A stretch of 64,000 bases of DNA from Bradyrhizobium sp. Y36 (GTDB lineage: Bacteria; Pseudomonadota; Alphaproteobacteria; Rhizobiales; Xanthobacteraceae), in NCBI RefSeq assembly GCF_002531575.1, contig NZ_NWTI01000015.1, forward strand, positions 62,001 through 126,000. Direction: 5' to 3'. This document shows, piece by piece, positions 17,101 to 25,959 of the stretch (position 1 is its first letter; each line of letters opens with the position of its first letter). Position numbers and translations under genes: made by a program. A model generated the notes under the pieces. It saw only the letters and a list, made by a program, of their open reading frames with translations. It was not told the origin of the DNA and did not search any database.

Positions 17101-17698
17101 CGCCGAAGAAGTCGAAGCGGACGGGCTGGTCGAGGCCGGCCGGAAACAGGTCGAGGATGCCGCCGCGCACGGCGTATTCGCCGGGCTCGCGCACGGTCGA
17201 GGAGCGGTTGTAGCCGTTGTGCTCGAGCCAGGCGACGATGGTGTCCATCGGCACGACGTTGCCGGGCGCGACCGACAGCGCCTGCGCCGCCACAAGCTCG
17301 CGCGCAGGCACGCGCTGCACCACGGCATTGACCGTGGTCAGCACGATCAGCGGCTTGTCGCTGCCGGTGAGCGGGGCGAGCCGCGCCAGCGTGGTCAGGC
17401 GCTGGGCCAGGATGCCGCCATGCGGCGAGACGCGATCATAGGGCTGGCAGTCCCAGGCCGGGAACGTCAGCACCGGCAGATCGGGCGCGAAGAATTGCAG
17501 CGCGCGTTCGAGCTGCTGCATCCGCGGCCCGTCGCGGCAGACCACGGCAAGGCTGACCGCCGGCTTCTTCGGCCGCGCCGCGATGGCGCGCGCCAGATCG
17601 GAGATGACGAGGCCTTCGGCGCCTTCCGCGACATTGGCAAGCGTCACCGCGCGGCCGCGCGTGAGCAGCTCGGCCGGCGACTTCAAACCCGGTTTCAT
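14180..17698 (-). CDS. mfd: transcription-repair coupling factor Mfd
   Basis: 1172 residues, the normal full length. Mfd is a cytoplasmic ATP-driven translocase that pushes stalled RNA polymerase off DNA and recruits UvrA. The N-terminus has the UvrB-like region (DLPVLTFPAWDCQPYDRVSP, about 60-80). The RNA-polymerase-interacting domain is intact (VVHVDHGIGRFIGLQTLD, about 505-522). The RecG-like motor has Walker A GDVGFGKTEVALR near 647 and the DEEQHFG box near 753. The TRCF C-terminal domain (VSLYRRLADLDTEEEI region) follows. The start, ATG 17698, overlaps the stop of the upstream sdhE in an ATGA, suggesting coupled translation. A diverged second Mfd-like protein is encoded at 42699. Confidence 0.95.
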   Translation of the reverse strand: MKPGLKSPAELLTRGRAVTLANVAEGAEGLVISDLARAIAARPKKPAVSLAVVCRDGPRMQQLERALQFFAPDLPVLTFPAWDCQPYDRVSPHGGILAQRLTTLARLAPLTGSDKPLIVLTTVNAVVQRVPARELVAAQALSVAPGNVVPMDTIVAWLEHNGYNRSSTVREPGEYAVRGGILDLFPAGLDQPVRFDFFGDSLESIRTFDAETQRTLLDMRALDLVPVSEFQLVTDTIRRFRMGYVAEFGAPERDDALYEAVSEGRRHPGMEHWLPLFQDRMETLFDYLQGAAVAIEPQAEDAVRERFKQILDYYEARREAMEHHAGGAIYKPLPPDRLYLTDEEWTKRESDMPLVRLTQFSVPADGTSVVDAGARKGRDFAPERNDTTVNVFESVVSHVMALHASRKKVVIALWSEGSRDRMTSMLRDHKLAHTTSVNSWRTVQATPRNETMLAVLGLESGFETDEIAVISEQDILGDRLVRPRKASRKLDNFISEVTSLAAGDIVVHVDHGIGRFIGLQTLDVAGAPHDCLELHYAAETKLFLPVENIELLSRYGSDQTTVELDRLGGGGWQTRKAKLKNRIREIAGELIKIAAARHLHEAPKLLVQPGLYDEFCARFPYDETEDQLGAIESTLKDLELGRPMDRLICGDVGFGKTEVALRAAFAVALEGKQVAVVVPTTLLARQHARTFTERFKGFPVNVAQASRLIAAKELNLVKKGIADGSVDIVVGTHALLGKAIKFRDLGLVIVDEEQHFGVTHKERLKALRSEVHVLTLSATPIPRTLQLALTGVRELSIIASPPVDRLAVRTFVAPHDPLMIREALLRERYRGGQAFYVVPRIDDLAEVKDFLDKNVPEMKVAVAHGQMPPAVIEDIMTAFYDGKFDILLSTTIVESGLDIPNANTLIVHRADMFGLAQLYQLRGRVGRSKLRAYALFTLPAQQKITAQAERRLTVLQSLETLGAGFQLASHDLDIRGAGNLLGEEQSGHIKEVGFELYQSMLEEAIVNLKAGVSEPAADRWSPSITIGMPVLIPEDYVGDLSVRLSLYRRLADLDTEEEIENFGAEMRDRFGVLPDEVRYLFKVAAIKAFCRRANVEKIDAGPKGAVIVFRDNSFAYPDRLVTFIRSYGQAAKVRPDMKVVFLQDWETPEERLAGTTEIMRQLAQLAESKKAA

Positions 17699-17985
17699 AG
17701 ATCGCCGTCCGTGATCGGGAATGCCTTGATCCGGGCGAACAGCGCGCCGGCAATCTCGGCCGGCAGCACCTTGTCGCCGGTGATGGCGGCGTAGAGATCG
17801 GGATCGTTGACCTCGAGCAGCGTCTCCAGCTGGGTCAGCTCGTCGTCCGACAAATTGCCGATCTCGGCATCCGCAAAGCGGCCGAGGATCAGGTCCATCT
17901 CGCGCGTGCCGCGATGCCAGCAGCGGAACAGAAGCCGCTTGCGGCGGTCGTCCAGGCCGTCGCTCGATCGTGTCGTTCCCGTCAT
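17695..17985 (-). CDS. sdhE: succinate dehydrogenase assembly factor SdhE (FAD assembly factor)
   Basis: 96 residues, the usual size of the SdhE/CptB/SDH5 family, which helps attach FAD covalently to the SdhA flavoprotein. The conserved RxxRGxxE motif is visible as CWHRGTREMDLILGRFAD (residues 22-39), with the key Gly26 and Glu29. The stop overlaps the mfd start (ATGA), so the two are an operon; the pairing with mfd is a matter of position rather than shared pathway. It diverges from recG across 184 bp that contains a short palindrome. Confidence 0.92.
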   Translation of the reverse strand: MTGTTRSSDGLDDRRKRLLFRCWHRGTREMDLILGRFADAEIGNLSDDELTQLETLLEVNDPDLYAAITGDKVLPAEIAGALFARIKAFPITDGDL

Positions 17986-18115
17986 GTCTCAAATCCAGTC
18001 AAACGCCGAAAGCCCGGACGTGCCGGGCGGGGGTGATATAGCCACTCGGACCGGTCGTGTCAGCCCACGATTTGGCAGGCCTGCCGCCCGCGTGGGACGA
18101 GGAAAAAAGCCGTGG

Positions 18116-18138
18116 ATGCCCGGCACAAAGCCGGGCAT
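18116..18138. repeat. short palindrome upstream of recG
   Basis: ATGCCCGGC (18116-18124) and GCCGGGCAT (18130-18138) form a perfect 9-bp inverted repeat with a 5-base loop, 32 bases before the recG start. This resembles a short dispersed element I associate with Bradyrhizobium intergenic regions. It could also hinder or shape the recG leader. Confidence 0.5.
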
Positions 18139-18169
18139 GACGGGTCGAAACGATCCTAGATTCGCCCTC

Positions 18170-20278
18170 ATGCGCCCCAGCCTGCTCAATCCGCTGTTTG
18201 CTCCCGTGACCAGCCTGCCCGGCGTCGGTCCGAAGCAGGACAAGCTGCTGCAATATCTGCTCAGCCGGAGCGAGACGCCGCGGCTGGTCGATCTCTTGCT
18301 GCATCTGCCGAGCCAGGTCATCGACCGCCGCGCCCGGCCCAAGATCCGCGACGCCGCCCAGGGAACCATGGTGACGCTGGAAGTCACCGTCGACCGTCAC
18401 CGCCCGCCCCCGCCCCGCAACGCCCGCGCGCCGTATCTCGTCTATGCCAGCGACGACACCGGCGACGTGGTGCTGACCTTCTTCCGTGCCAAGCCCGGCT
18501 ATGTCGAGAAGCTGCTGCCGGTCGGCGAGAAGCGTTTCGTCTCCGGCACGCTGCAGATGTATGACGGCATCCCGCAGATCGTGCATCCCGACCGCGTGCT
18601 GGACGAGGAGGCGATCTCGAAGCTCTCCGGCATCGACCCCGTCTATCCGCTCACGGAAGGCCTTGCGCTCGGCTCGCTGCGGCGCGCGATCGCACAAGCG
18701 CTGCTGAAGCTGCCGGCCCTGCCGGAATGGATCAGCCCGGAGGTGATGCGCCGCTGCAATTTCCCGCCGGTCGCGGAGGCGCTCAATCGCGTGCACCAGC
18801 CCGTCGAGCTGACGGACATCCTGCCCGACCGGCCGTTCTGGTCCCGCCTCGCCTTCGACGAGCTTCTGGCCGGCCAGCTCGCACTCGGCCTGATCCGCGC
18901 CCAATTGCGCCGTCCCGCCGGCGTCCGCAACGCCGGCGACGGGCACCTCCGCAGCAAGATCATCGACGCCCTGCCCTATGCATTGACGCTTTCCCAGCGC
19001 GAGGCGGCCGCAGCGATCGCGAACGATCTCCAGCAGCCGGTGCGCATGCTCCGCCTGCTCCAGGGCGACGTCGGCTCCGGCAAGACCGTGGTCGCCCTGC
19101 TGGCTGCCGCGGCTGTGACCGAAGTCGGCAAGCAGGCCGCACTGATGGCCCCGACCGAAATCCTGGCGCGCCAGCACATCAAGACCATCGCCCCACTTGC
19201 GGAGCGCGCGGGGATGCGAGTCGCGATCCTCACCGGCCGCGAGAAGGGCAAGGAGCGGCGCGAGATCATCACGCAACTTGCCGCCGGCGAGATCGACCTG
19301 CTCGTCGGCACCCACGCGCTGATCCAGGACGACGTCATCTTCCACGACCTCGCGCTTGCCATCGTCGACGAGCAGCACCGCTTCGGCGTCCGCGAGCGCC
19401 TCGCGCTGACGTCCAAGGGCGAGGCTGTGGACGTGCTGGTGCTCAGCGCCACGCCAATTCCCCGCACGCTCGTGCTGACCTATTTCGGCGACATGGACAT
19501 CTCCGAGCTGCGCGAAAAGCCAGCGGGCCGCCAGCCGATCGACACCCGCGCCGTCGCCATGAGCCGGCTCGGCGAGGTCATGGACGGCGTCGGCCGCGCG
19601 CTGGAGTCCGGCAAGCTGGTGTACTGGATCTGCCCGTTGGTGGACGAGTCCGAAGCCGAGGGCACCGAGCATCTCACCAACGCGACCAAGCGTTTCGAGA
19701 GCCTGCAGAAGCGCTTCGGCGACCGTGTCGGCCTCGTCCACGGCCAGATGAAGGGCACCGAGAAGGACCGCGTGATGGGCCAGTTCGCCGCGCACGAGAT
19801 CGGGCTCCTCGTTGCGACCACCGTGGTCGAGGTCGGCGTCGACGTGCCGGCCGCCACCATCATGGTGATCGAAAATGCCGAACGCTTCGGCCTTGCCCAG
19901 CTGCACCAGCTGCGCGGCCGCATCGGACGCGGCTCGGAAGCCTCGACCTGCATCCTGCTGTACTCGGAGCCGCTCGGCGAAATGTCGAAGGCCCGGCTGA
20001 AGGTGATCCGCGAGACCACCGACGGTTTTCGGATCGCCGAGGAAGATCTGAAGCTGCGCGGCGAAGGCGACGTGCTCGGAGTGCGCCAGAGCGGCCTGCC
20101 CGGCTACCGCATCGCGCGTTCGGAAGTCCACGGCCAGCTCATCACCCAGGCCAGAGACGAGGCGCTTCGGATCCTCAAGGAGGATCCGAAGCTGAAGGGC
20201 GAGCGCGGCGAGGCGCTGCGGTGCCTTTTGTATCTCTATGAGCGGGACGAGGCGATCCCGCTGATCGGCGCGGGTTAG
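18170..20278 (+). CDS. recG: ATP-dependent DNA helicase RecG
   Basis: 702 residues, full length. The N-terminal wedge/OB domain covers about 1-250 (LPGVGPKQDKLLQYLL, then DRRARPKIRDAAQGTMVTLEV). The helicase core has Walker A GDVGSGKT near 297-304, the DEQHRFGV box near 398-405, SATPIPRT, and the C-terminal QLHQLRGRIGRG. RecG remodels stalled replication forks and Holliday junctions in the cytoplasm. ATG 18170 is chosen because the family begins with MRPSLLNPLFAPVTSLPGVGP; the frame is open upstream through the sdhE region but carries no family sequence there. The stop overlaps the convergent panE-like stop by a few bases. Confidence 0.95.
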   Translation: MRPSLLNPLFAPVTSLPGVGPKQDKLLQYLLSRSETPRLVDLLLHLPSQVIDRRARPKIRDAAQGTMVTLEVTVDRHRPPPPRNARAPYLVYASDDTGDVVLTFFRAKPGYVEKLLPVGEKRFVSGTLQMYDGIPQIVHPDRVLDEEAISKLSGIDPVYPLTEGLALGSLRRAIAQALLKLPALPEWISPEVMRRCNFPPVAEALNRVHQPVELTDILPDRPFWSRLAFDELLAGQLALGLIRAQLRRPAGVRNAGDGHLRSKIIDALPYALTLSQREAAAAIANDLQQPVRMLRLLQGDVGSGKTVVALLAAAAVTEVGKQAALMAPTEILARQHIKTIAPLAERAGMRVAILTGREKGKERREIITQLAAGEIDLLVGTHALIQDDVIFHDLALAIVDEQHRFGVRERLALTSKGEAVDVLVLSATPIPRTLVLTYFGDMDISELREKPAGRQPIDTRAVAMSRLGEVMDGVGRALESGKLVYWICPLVDESEAEGTEHLTNATKRFESLQKRFGDRVGLVHGQMKGTEKDRVMGQFAAHEIGLLVATTVVEVGVDVPAATIMVIENAERFGLAQLHQLRGRIGRGSEASTCILLYSEPLGEMSKARLKVIRETTDGFRIAEEDLKLRGEGDVLGVRQSGLPGYRIARSEVHGQLITQARDEALRILKEDPKLKGERGEALRCLLYLYERDEAIPLIGAG

Positions 20279-21204
20279 GTCGCAGCCCTCCGCCGCCCGA
20301 CCTCGTAGGCCGCCACATGCGCGCGGGCGAGGTCCAGCAGCGGCGTGTCGATGCCGAGCGCACGGGCGCGATTGGCCATATCGCCCAGGATATGCTCAGC
20401 CTCAGTGATCGAACCACGTTCGATATCGCGCAGCATCGAGGCCTTCAGCGGCGAGTCCAGCGTGGTGAACAGTTTTCGATCGAACTCGATGAACGGCGCG
20501 CGTGGCTCGAAACCCGAGGCCGTTGCAATGGCGCAGCATTCCGCAAAGAGGCGGAAGATCGACTGCTCACCGTTCGGCACGGCCAGGATGTCGCCGATGC
20601 TCGCGCGCATCAGGCAGGTGATCCCGGCAAGCGTCGAGAGCTGCACGAACTTTTCCCACATGTCCTGCATGATCGCTTCGCTGGCGCGCACGTCGATCCC
20701 GGGGACATGCAGCAGCGTCTCCAGCGCGAGCACGCGCTCGCTCAGTGCGCCCTCGATCTCGCCGAAGACGATGGTTTGATTGGCCATGAACTGAACGACA
20801 CGGCCATTGGCATCAAGCCCGGCACTGACGTTCGCGAGGCCGCCGAGGACGCGCGCGGCGCCGAACCTCGCCGTCAGGGCATCGATATGCTTTAGCCCGT
20901 TGAGGATCGGCAGGATCACCGTATCGGGGCCAACGGCCGGCGCAAACTGGTTCATGGCATCGTCGAGCGAGTAGGATTTCACGCCGACGAGCACGACGTC
21001 GAACGCCTCCTTCAAATCATGCGCCAGAAGGATTTTGGGCTGCACGGCAAAGTCGCCATGTGGACTCACGACCTGCAATCCGGTCCGGCGCAGCTGCTCG
21101 GCCCGCTTCTCGCGCACCAGGAAGGTCACATCACGCCCGGCCCGGACCATGCGAGCTCCGTAATAACCGCCAAGCGCGCCCGCACCGATCACCAACACTC
21201 TCAT
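20275..21204 (-). CDS. 2-dehydropantoate 2-reductase (PanE/ApbA family)
   Basis: 309 residues. The Rossmann motif VIGAGALGGYYGARM (residues 5-19) binds NADPH, GVKSYSLDDA carries the conserved Lys region, and the C-terminal helical domain has MWEKFVQLSTLAGITCLMR with the catalytic Lys. The family reduces ketopantoate to pantoate in CoA synthesis. Bacteria often carry several PanE paralogues, some acting on other 2-oxo acids, so the symbol panE is not given firmly. Its stop overlaps the recG stop; the two genes are convergent. Confidence 0.85.
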   Translation of the reverse strand: MRVLVIGAGALGGYYGARMVRAGRDVTFLVREKRAEQLRRTGLQVVSPHGDFAVQPKILLAHDLKEAFDVVLVGVKSYSLDDAMNQFAPAVGPDTVILPILNGLKHIDALTARFGAARVLGGLANVSAGLDANGRVVQFMANQTIVFGEIEGALSERVLALETLLHVPGIDVRASEAIMQDMWEKFVQLSTLAGITCLMRASIGDILAVPNGEQSIFRLFAECCAIATASGFEPRAPFIEFDRKLFTTLDSPLKASMLRDIERGSITEAEHILGDMANRARALGIDTPLLDLARAHVAAYEVGRRRAAT

Positions 21205-21346
21205 TCGAACTCCGACTGCAAAGCAACTGCGTCCGCAGGAGCAATAGCAGATGGAGTTCGCGACGTCTCCTCCCCGTCATTGCGGATGGAGCCGATCCCA
21301 GAACTCACCCTTTCGCCGCGGCTGACTTTATGAAAACCTTGCGATC

Positions 21347-21868
21347 ATGCGCCGGATCATCGTCGTTGGCTCCCAGGGAAGCGGAAAGACGAGCCTCGCG
21401 CTCGCTCTCGGGCGAAAGCTCGATTTGCCTGTGGTGCACCTCGACGTGCTCTATTGGCGGCCGGGCTGGAAGCCCTCGGACAAGCCGAGCTTTCGCGCGC
21501 GCGTCACCGAGGCGATCGCGGGCGAGGCATGGATCGTTGACGGCAGCTTCTCGGGGCTTGCGTTCGATCTCACCATCGCGCGCGCCGATCTTCTCGTCGT
21601 CATCGATCGTCCCCGCTGGGTCTGCCAGTGGCGCATCCTCTGGCGCTCGGCGTTCGACCGCGACACGGCCCGGCCCGATCTGCCGGAGGGATGTCCGGAA
21701 CAGTTCGACTGGAAGCTGATGAAGGAAGCCTGGCGCTACAACACCGAGCGCGTGCCCGCCATCGAGACCGAGCGCCTGCAATTCGGCCCCGGCGTCCCGG
21801 TCGTGCGCCTGCGACGCGACCGGGACATTCAGGGCTTCGTGGACTCGGTTTCCGTGAACGGCGAGTGA
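21347..21868 (+). CDS. small P-loop ATPase, FlaR/adenylate-kinase-like
   Basis: 173 residues. Walker A is IVVGSQGSGKTSLALALG (residues 5-22), and HLDVLYWRPGWKPSDK plus IVDGSFSGLAFDLTIARADLLVVIDRPR match the topology-modulation/FlaR-type P-loop kinases. These are predicted nucleoside or nucleotide kinases of unknown substrate. It is a monocistronic gene with 143 bp upstream; the next gene is convergent, 10 bp past the stop. Fold assignment is good, function unknown. Confidence 0.75.
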   Translation: MRRIIVVGSQGSGKTSLALALGRKLDLPVVHLDVLYWRPGWKPSDKPSFRARVTEAIAGEAWIVDGSFSGLAFDLTIARADLLVVIDRPRWVCQWRILWRSAFDRDTARPDLPEGCPEQFDWKLMKEAWRYNTERVPAIETERLQFGPGVPVVRLRRDRDIQGFVDSVSVNGE

Positions 21869-21878
21869 GGCCAGACCA

Positions 21879-22727
21879 TCAGGATCTTGTCCGCGCGGCG
21901 AATGCCTTCATGAGCTCGGCGTCCACCGCCTCGCCGTTCGCATCCTCGGCGAGATGCTCGAACCAGCGCGCAAAGCCCTCGTAGATCTGACTGGCCGGAT
22001 GGTCCGGCCCCAGGAAGCCCGAGATCTCACGCATCTCGGCAACCCAGCGATAGGCCTTCGGGATCATGTCCGGCAGCGCGACCTCGAGCCGGGCCAGGAT
22101 CGCGGGCTGGCTCAGCGCGAGCTCGTTGCGGAGCGCATCCGCTGCACCTGCTTTCGTCGCCGCGATCACCATGGCCGAGCCGATCCCGGCGAGGCCCTTG
22201 ACGATGCCGGCGTAGGACATTTTCAAAGCCGACGCCGCTCCGACCGGCCCCTCGACGATCCGCACGTCGAGCCCGAAATCCTTCAGCACCGCGACGTCCC
22301 CGGCGTGCTCGCCGGACATGTAGAAGGCCGGGCTCTTGCCGCCTGGCTGCGGCGGGAAACCGATGATGCCGCCATCGACGAACGGTGCCTGCGCCGAGCC
22401 GATGATCTCTTCAATTCTCTTCACGGTGTCGACATTGACGGCGTTGCAATCGACCACGATCGGCTTCTTCTCGCGCCTGACGATCAGCGCGGCCAGCCGT
22501 TCGGCCAGCGCGACGGCTTCGCCCGGCGGCACGATCGAAAGGATGATGTCGGAAGCTGCGATCGCATCGTCGTCGGCGCCGATCATGCCGGCGTCTGCGG
22601 CGCGTTTCCGCGTCGCCTCGCTCCGCCCCGTCAAGGACGTCAGCACGCGCGCGCCATGATCGCTGAGGCGGCGGGCGACGGCGCTGCCCATGGCGCCGGG
22701 CGCGAGGATCGCAATGGTCTTGGACAT
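21879..22727 (-). CDS. NAD(P)-dependent beta-hydroxyacid dehydrogenase-like protein (DUF1932 C-terminal domain)
   Basis: 282 residues. The N-terminal Rossmann domain (TIAILAPGAMGSAVARRL, residues 4-21) and IILSIVPPGEAVALAERL are of the 6-phosphogluconate/3-hydroxyisobutyrate dehydrogenase class. The C-terminal half (ALKMSYAGIVKGLAGIGSAM, then the FLGPDHPASQIYEGFARWF segment) matches the DUF1932 helical domain. KMSYAGIVKG holds the catalytic Lys position. The substrate is unknown. ATG 22727 has a CTGGAG ribosome site; the frame is open 14 codons further. It is convergent with the P-loop ATPase gene. Confidence 0.8.
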   Translation of the reverse strand: MSKTIAILAPGAMGSAVARRLSDHGARVLTSLTGRSEATRKRAADAGMIGADDDAIAASDIILSIVPPGEAVALAERLAALIVRREKKPIVVDCNAVNVDTVKRIEEIIGSAQAPFVDGGIIGFPPQPGGKSPAFYMSGEHAGDVAVLKDFGLDVRIVEGPVGAASALKMSYAGIVKGLAGIGSAMVIAATKAGAADALRNELALSQPAILARLEVALPDMIPKAYRWVAEMREISGFLGPDHPASQIYEGFARWFEHLAEDANGEAVDAELMKAFAARTRS

Positions 22728-22830
22728 CGTGCACTCCAGGTCGAAATCCGGGCAAGGCGCCCGGATCACCGGAGACTAGCAGAGGATACCGGCGCGCGCG
22801 TAGCCGAGGCCATCCCGCAAGGGAATGGCC

Positions 22831-23601
22831 CTACTCCACCTTCGCAGGCTCGGGCCGAAGCGTCGAGGCATTGGCGATGCGCGCGGCATTCGCCATGCCC
22901 GCGAGCGCCGCAGCCTTCTTCGGATCGGGCGCCGAGCCCGGCTGCACCACGCCGGCCGACATGATCAATGTCGCGGCGTCTTCGGTGCTCATGTCGACTT
23001 CGACGATCTTGCTCTTGGGCACGTAGAAGAAGAACCCGGTGGTCGGGTTCGGCGAGCACGGCAGGAACACGGAGACATGCTCCTCCTGCCCCGGCAGGCT
23101 GCGCGCGACCTCTTCGTTCGGCGATTGCGAGATCAGCACGATCGACCACATGCCCGGCGAGGGAAACTCGACCAGGCCCACTTTGCGGAAGCTCGAGCCC
23201 TTGCCCGAGAACAGCGTCTCGAACACCTGCTTGAGTCCGCGATAGATGGCGCGCACCGCCGGGATCCGGCCGAGGAAGGTCTCGCCGACATCGACCAGCG
23301 TGCGGCCGATCAGATTGGCCGCGAGGAATCCGACCAGCGTCAGCGTGAAGAATGCGACAACCAGTCCCCAGCCCGGAACGACGTAAGGCAGATAGGTTTC
23401 GGGACGATAGGCCAGCGGCACGAACGGCCGCACCACGCCGTCGACCCAGGTGACGAACCACCAGACCAGATACAGCGTGATTGCGATCGGCCCCGTGACG
23501 ACGAGGCCGGTCAGGAAATAATTGCGGAAACGGCCCATCAGGCCGGTATGCGGTTCCGGGAGGGGATCGAGAGGCGCAGGCGCGTCGTCGCGGGGGGTCA
23601 T
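22831..23601 (-). CDS. DUF502 family membrane protein
   Basis: 256 residues. Two transmembrane helices (about 27-50 and 75-98, YFLTGLVVTGPIAITLYLVWW and LVVAFFTLTLVGFLAANLIG) are followed by a soluble domain with PAVRAIYRGLKQVFETLF, FPSPGMWSIVLISQ and VFLPCSPNPTTGFFFYVPKS. This is the DUF502 signature, a family common in bacteria and plants with no firm biochemical role. ATG 23601 is used. It lies between the dehydrogenase-like gene and glmS on the same strand, with gaps that leave operon structure open. Confidence 0.85.
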   Translation of the reverse strand: MTPRDDAPAPLDPLPEPHTGLMGRFRNYFLTGLVVTGPIAITLYLVWWFVTWVDGVVRPFVPLAYRPETYLPYVVPGWGLVVAFFTLTLVGFLAANLIGRTLVDVGETFLGRIPAVRAIYRGLKQVFETLFSGKGSSFRKVGLVEFPSPGMWSIVLISQSPNEEVARSLPGQEEHVSVFLPCSPNPTTGFFFYVPKSKIVEVDMSTEDAATLIMSAGVVQPGSAPDPKKAAALAGMANAARIANASTLRPEPAKVE

Positions 23602-23685
23602 TCGGGTTCCAGGTCGGTCGCAGCACACAAGCTAGGGTCTTCTAGCAGGTTTTGGAAGACCGCGACCGATCGATATCCCTTCTGC

Positions 23686-25512
23686 CTATTCCACAGTCAC
23701 CGATTTCGCGAGGTTGCGAGGCTGATCGACATCGGTCCCCATCACGACAGCCGTGTGATAGGCGAGCAACTGCACGGGAACAGCATAGACCATCGGGGTG
23801 AAGGCTGCGGCCATGTCGGGCAGGACGATGGTGACGAGCGAATCCACCGTCGCCTCCGCCGCGCCCCTGGCGTCGGTCATCAGGATGATGTTGCCGCCGC
23901 GGGCCGCAACCTCCTGCATGTTGGAGACCGTCTTTTCGAACACCCGGTCGTGCGGCGCGATCACGACGACCGGCATGGTCTCGTCGATCAGCGCGATCGG
24001 CCCGTGCTTGAGCTCGCCGGCGGCATAGCCTTCGGCGTGTATATAGGAGATCTCCTTCAGCTTCAGCGCGCCTTCGAGCGCCAGCGGGTAGCTGGTGCCG
24101 CGGCCGAGATAAAGCACGTCGCTGGACTTGGCGATGCGATGCGCGAGCTTCTCGATCTGCAGCTCGGTGGTGAGCGCGTCCGCCATCAGGCGCGGCACCT
24201 CGACGAGGCCATGGACCAGCTTGGTCTCGTCCTCGTCCGACAATTCGCCGCGCGCCTTGCCGGCCGCGATCGCAAGGTTCGCCAGCACCATGAGCTGGCA
24301 GGTGAAGGCCTTGGTCGAGGCGACGCCGATCTCGGGGCCGGCCAGCGTCTGCAGCACGGTCTCGCTCTCGCGCGCGATCGTCGAGGTCGGCACGTTGACG
24401 ACCGCGATCGTGTGCACGCCCTCGGCCTTGGCGTAGCGCAACGCCGCCAGCGTGTCGGCGGTCTCGCCCGACTGCGAGATGAAGATGGCGAGATCGCCCT
24501 TGCGCAAGGGCGCCTCGCGGTAGCGGAATTCGGAGGCGACATCGACCTCGACCGGCACGCGCGCGAAGCGCTCGAACCAGTATTTGGCGACGAAACCCGC
24601 GTAGCTCGCGGTGCCGCAGGCCGTGATGTTGATGCGCTGGATGGTCTTGAAATCGAACGGAAGCTTGACCGGCAGCGAAACGCGCTCGGTTGCCATGTCG
24701 ACGTAGCGCGCCAGGGTGTGGCCGACCACTTCCGGCTGCTCGTGGATCTCCTTCGCCATGAAGTGGCGATAATTGGCCTTGTCGACCAGCGAGGTCGAGG
24801 CCGCATGCTTGATCTTGTCGCGCTGGACGGTGTTGCCGTCCTTGTCGAAAATCGTCGCGCTCTTGCGAGTCAGCACCACCCAGTCGCCGTCCTCGAGATA
24901 GCTGATCGTGTCGGTAAACGGGCCGAGCGCGATGGCGTCGGAGCCGAGATACATCTCGCCGTCACCATAGCCGATCGCCAGCGGCGGGCCGTTGCGGGCG
25001 CCGATCATGAGGTCGTCGTCGCCGGCGAAGATGAAGCCGAGCGCGAACGCGCCGCGCAGGCGTCCCAGTGCCAGCTTCACCGCTTCCGCGGGCTTGTTGC
25101 CGCGCGTCAGCAGATCGTCGACGAGATGCAGCACGATCTCGGTGTCGGTCTCGGTGTGGAACACCGTGCCCTTCTTCTCGAGCTCCTCGCGCAACTCGCG
25201 GAAATTCTCGATGATGCCGTTGTGGACCACGGCGACACGCTCGGTCGCGTGCGGATGGGCGTTGTTGACGGTCGGTTTGCCATGGGTGGCCCAGCGGGTG
25301 TGGCCAATGCCGGTGGTGCCCTGGAGCGGCTCGGCTTCCAGCCGCTTCTCCAGATTCTTCAGCTTGCCCTCGGCGCGGCGGCGCTCGAGGTGCTTGCCTT
25401 CGAGCGTGGCGACGCCCGCGGAGTCGTAACCGCGATATTCGAGACGTTTGAGCGAATCCACCAGCTGCTCCGCAACCGGCTCGCGCCCGAGAATGCCGAC
25501 AATCCCGCACAT
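23686..25512 (-). CDS. glmS: glutamine-fructose-6-phosphate aminotransferase (isomerizing)
   Basis: 608 residues, the normal length. The N-terminal MCGIVGILGREPV exposes the nucleophile Cys (residue 2) of the glutaminase domain, with GIGHTRWATHGKP following. Two SIS isomerase domains follow; CGTASYAGFVAKYW and SQSGETADTLAAL mark the sugar site, and the C-terminus LAKSVTVE is typical. It makes glucosamine-6-phosphate for peptidoglycan and LPS in the cytoplasm. ATG 25512 is required by the catalytic Cys; the frame is open upstream to 25599. glmU lies on the same strand further upstream, separated by two small ORFs. I see no glmS-ribozyme-like leader. Confidence 0.96.
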   Translation of the reverse strand: MCGIVGILGREPVAEQLVDSLKRLEYRGYDSAGVATLEGKHLERRRAEGKLKNLEKRLEAEPLQGTTGIGHTRWATHGKPTVNNAHPHATERVAVVHNGIIENFRELREELEKKGTVFHTETDTEIVLHLVDDLLTRGNKPAEAVKLALGRLRGAFALGFIFAGDDDLMIGARNGPPLAIGYGDGEMYLGSDAIALGPFTDTISYLEDGDWVVLTRKSATIFDKDGNTVQRDKIKHAASTSLVDKANYRHFMAKEIHEQPEVVGHTLARYVDMATERVSLPVKLPFDFKTIQRINITACGTASYAGFVAKYWFERFARVPVEVDVASEFRYREAPLRKGDLAIFISQSGETADTLAALRYAKAEGVHTIAVVNVPTSTIARESETVLQTLAGPEIGVASTKAFTCQLMVLANLAIAAGKARGELSDEDETKLVHGLVEVPRLMADALTTELQIEKLAHRIAKSSDVLYLGRGTSYPLALEGALKLKEISYIHAEGYAAGELKHGPIALIDETMPVVVIAPHDRVFEKTVSNMQEVAARGGNIILMTDARGAAEATVDSLVTIVLPDMAAAFTPMVYAVPVQLLAYHTAVVMGTDVDQPRNLAKSVTVE

Positions 25513-25732
25513 GCGGATCACTATCCCCCAAATCGTCGAAAAATCGCCTAAACGACGCGTCCGGTTTTTAGCGAAGTTCCTAAGGAACCAGATACTCAAT
25601 AATTATTGCTGATTGAGACAGCGCCTCGTCACATCAGATCTGGCCTGCGTCGAATTGGCCGGCCTTAAACCGCGCGCGTTAACTTGTTGTCAACATGTTT
25701 GACCAACGATTCCCCTTCAGGAGAGCAAAGCC

Positions 25733-25951
25733 ATGAAGGGCTCGTCCGACCGCAAAGGTCTGTCATCGATGTACGTGCGCGCCAACGAGACCACGGGCAC
25801 GCACCTTGCGCATTGGCCGCCACCCCAGCGCGGCAAGGAAAGCAAGCCGGTCTTCGTGAAACATCCCGAAGGCGAGCCGGTCAAGCGCGCCAAGCCGCGC
25901 GGCTGGCGCCTGACCCGCGCGATCTTCTCCGAATTCGCCGACGACGAGTAG
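25733..25951 (+). CDS. small basic hypothetical protein
   Basis: 72 residues with a good AGGAG ribosome site nine bases upstream of ATG 25733. It is soluble and basic with an acidic tail (SEFADDE); WPPPQRGKESKPVFVKHP and KRAKPRGWRLTRAIFSEF are its distinctive stretches. I do not recognise a family. It is divergent from glmS and sits between glmS and glmU on the opposite strand. The ribosome site and codon use make it probably real. Confidence 0.65.
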   Translation: MKGSSDRKGLSSMYVRANETTGTHLAHWPPPQRGKESKPVFVKHPEGEPVKRAKPRGWRLTRAIFSEFADDE

Positions 25952-25959
25952 CGGACGCC

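Noticed and set aside
23614..25732. glmS-type ribozyme or riboswitch upstream of glmS
   Set aside because: The 220 bp upstream of glmS shows no ribozyme core or conserved riboswitch motif, and such elements belong to Gram-positive bacteria.
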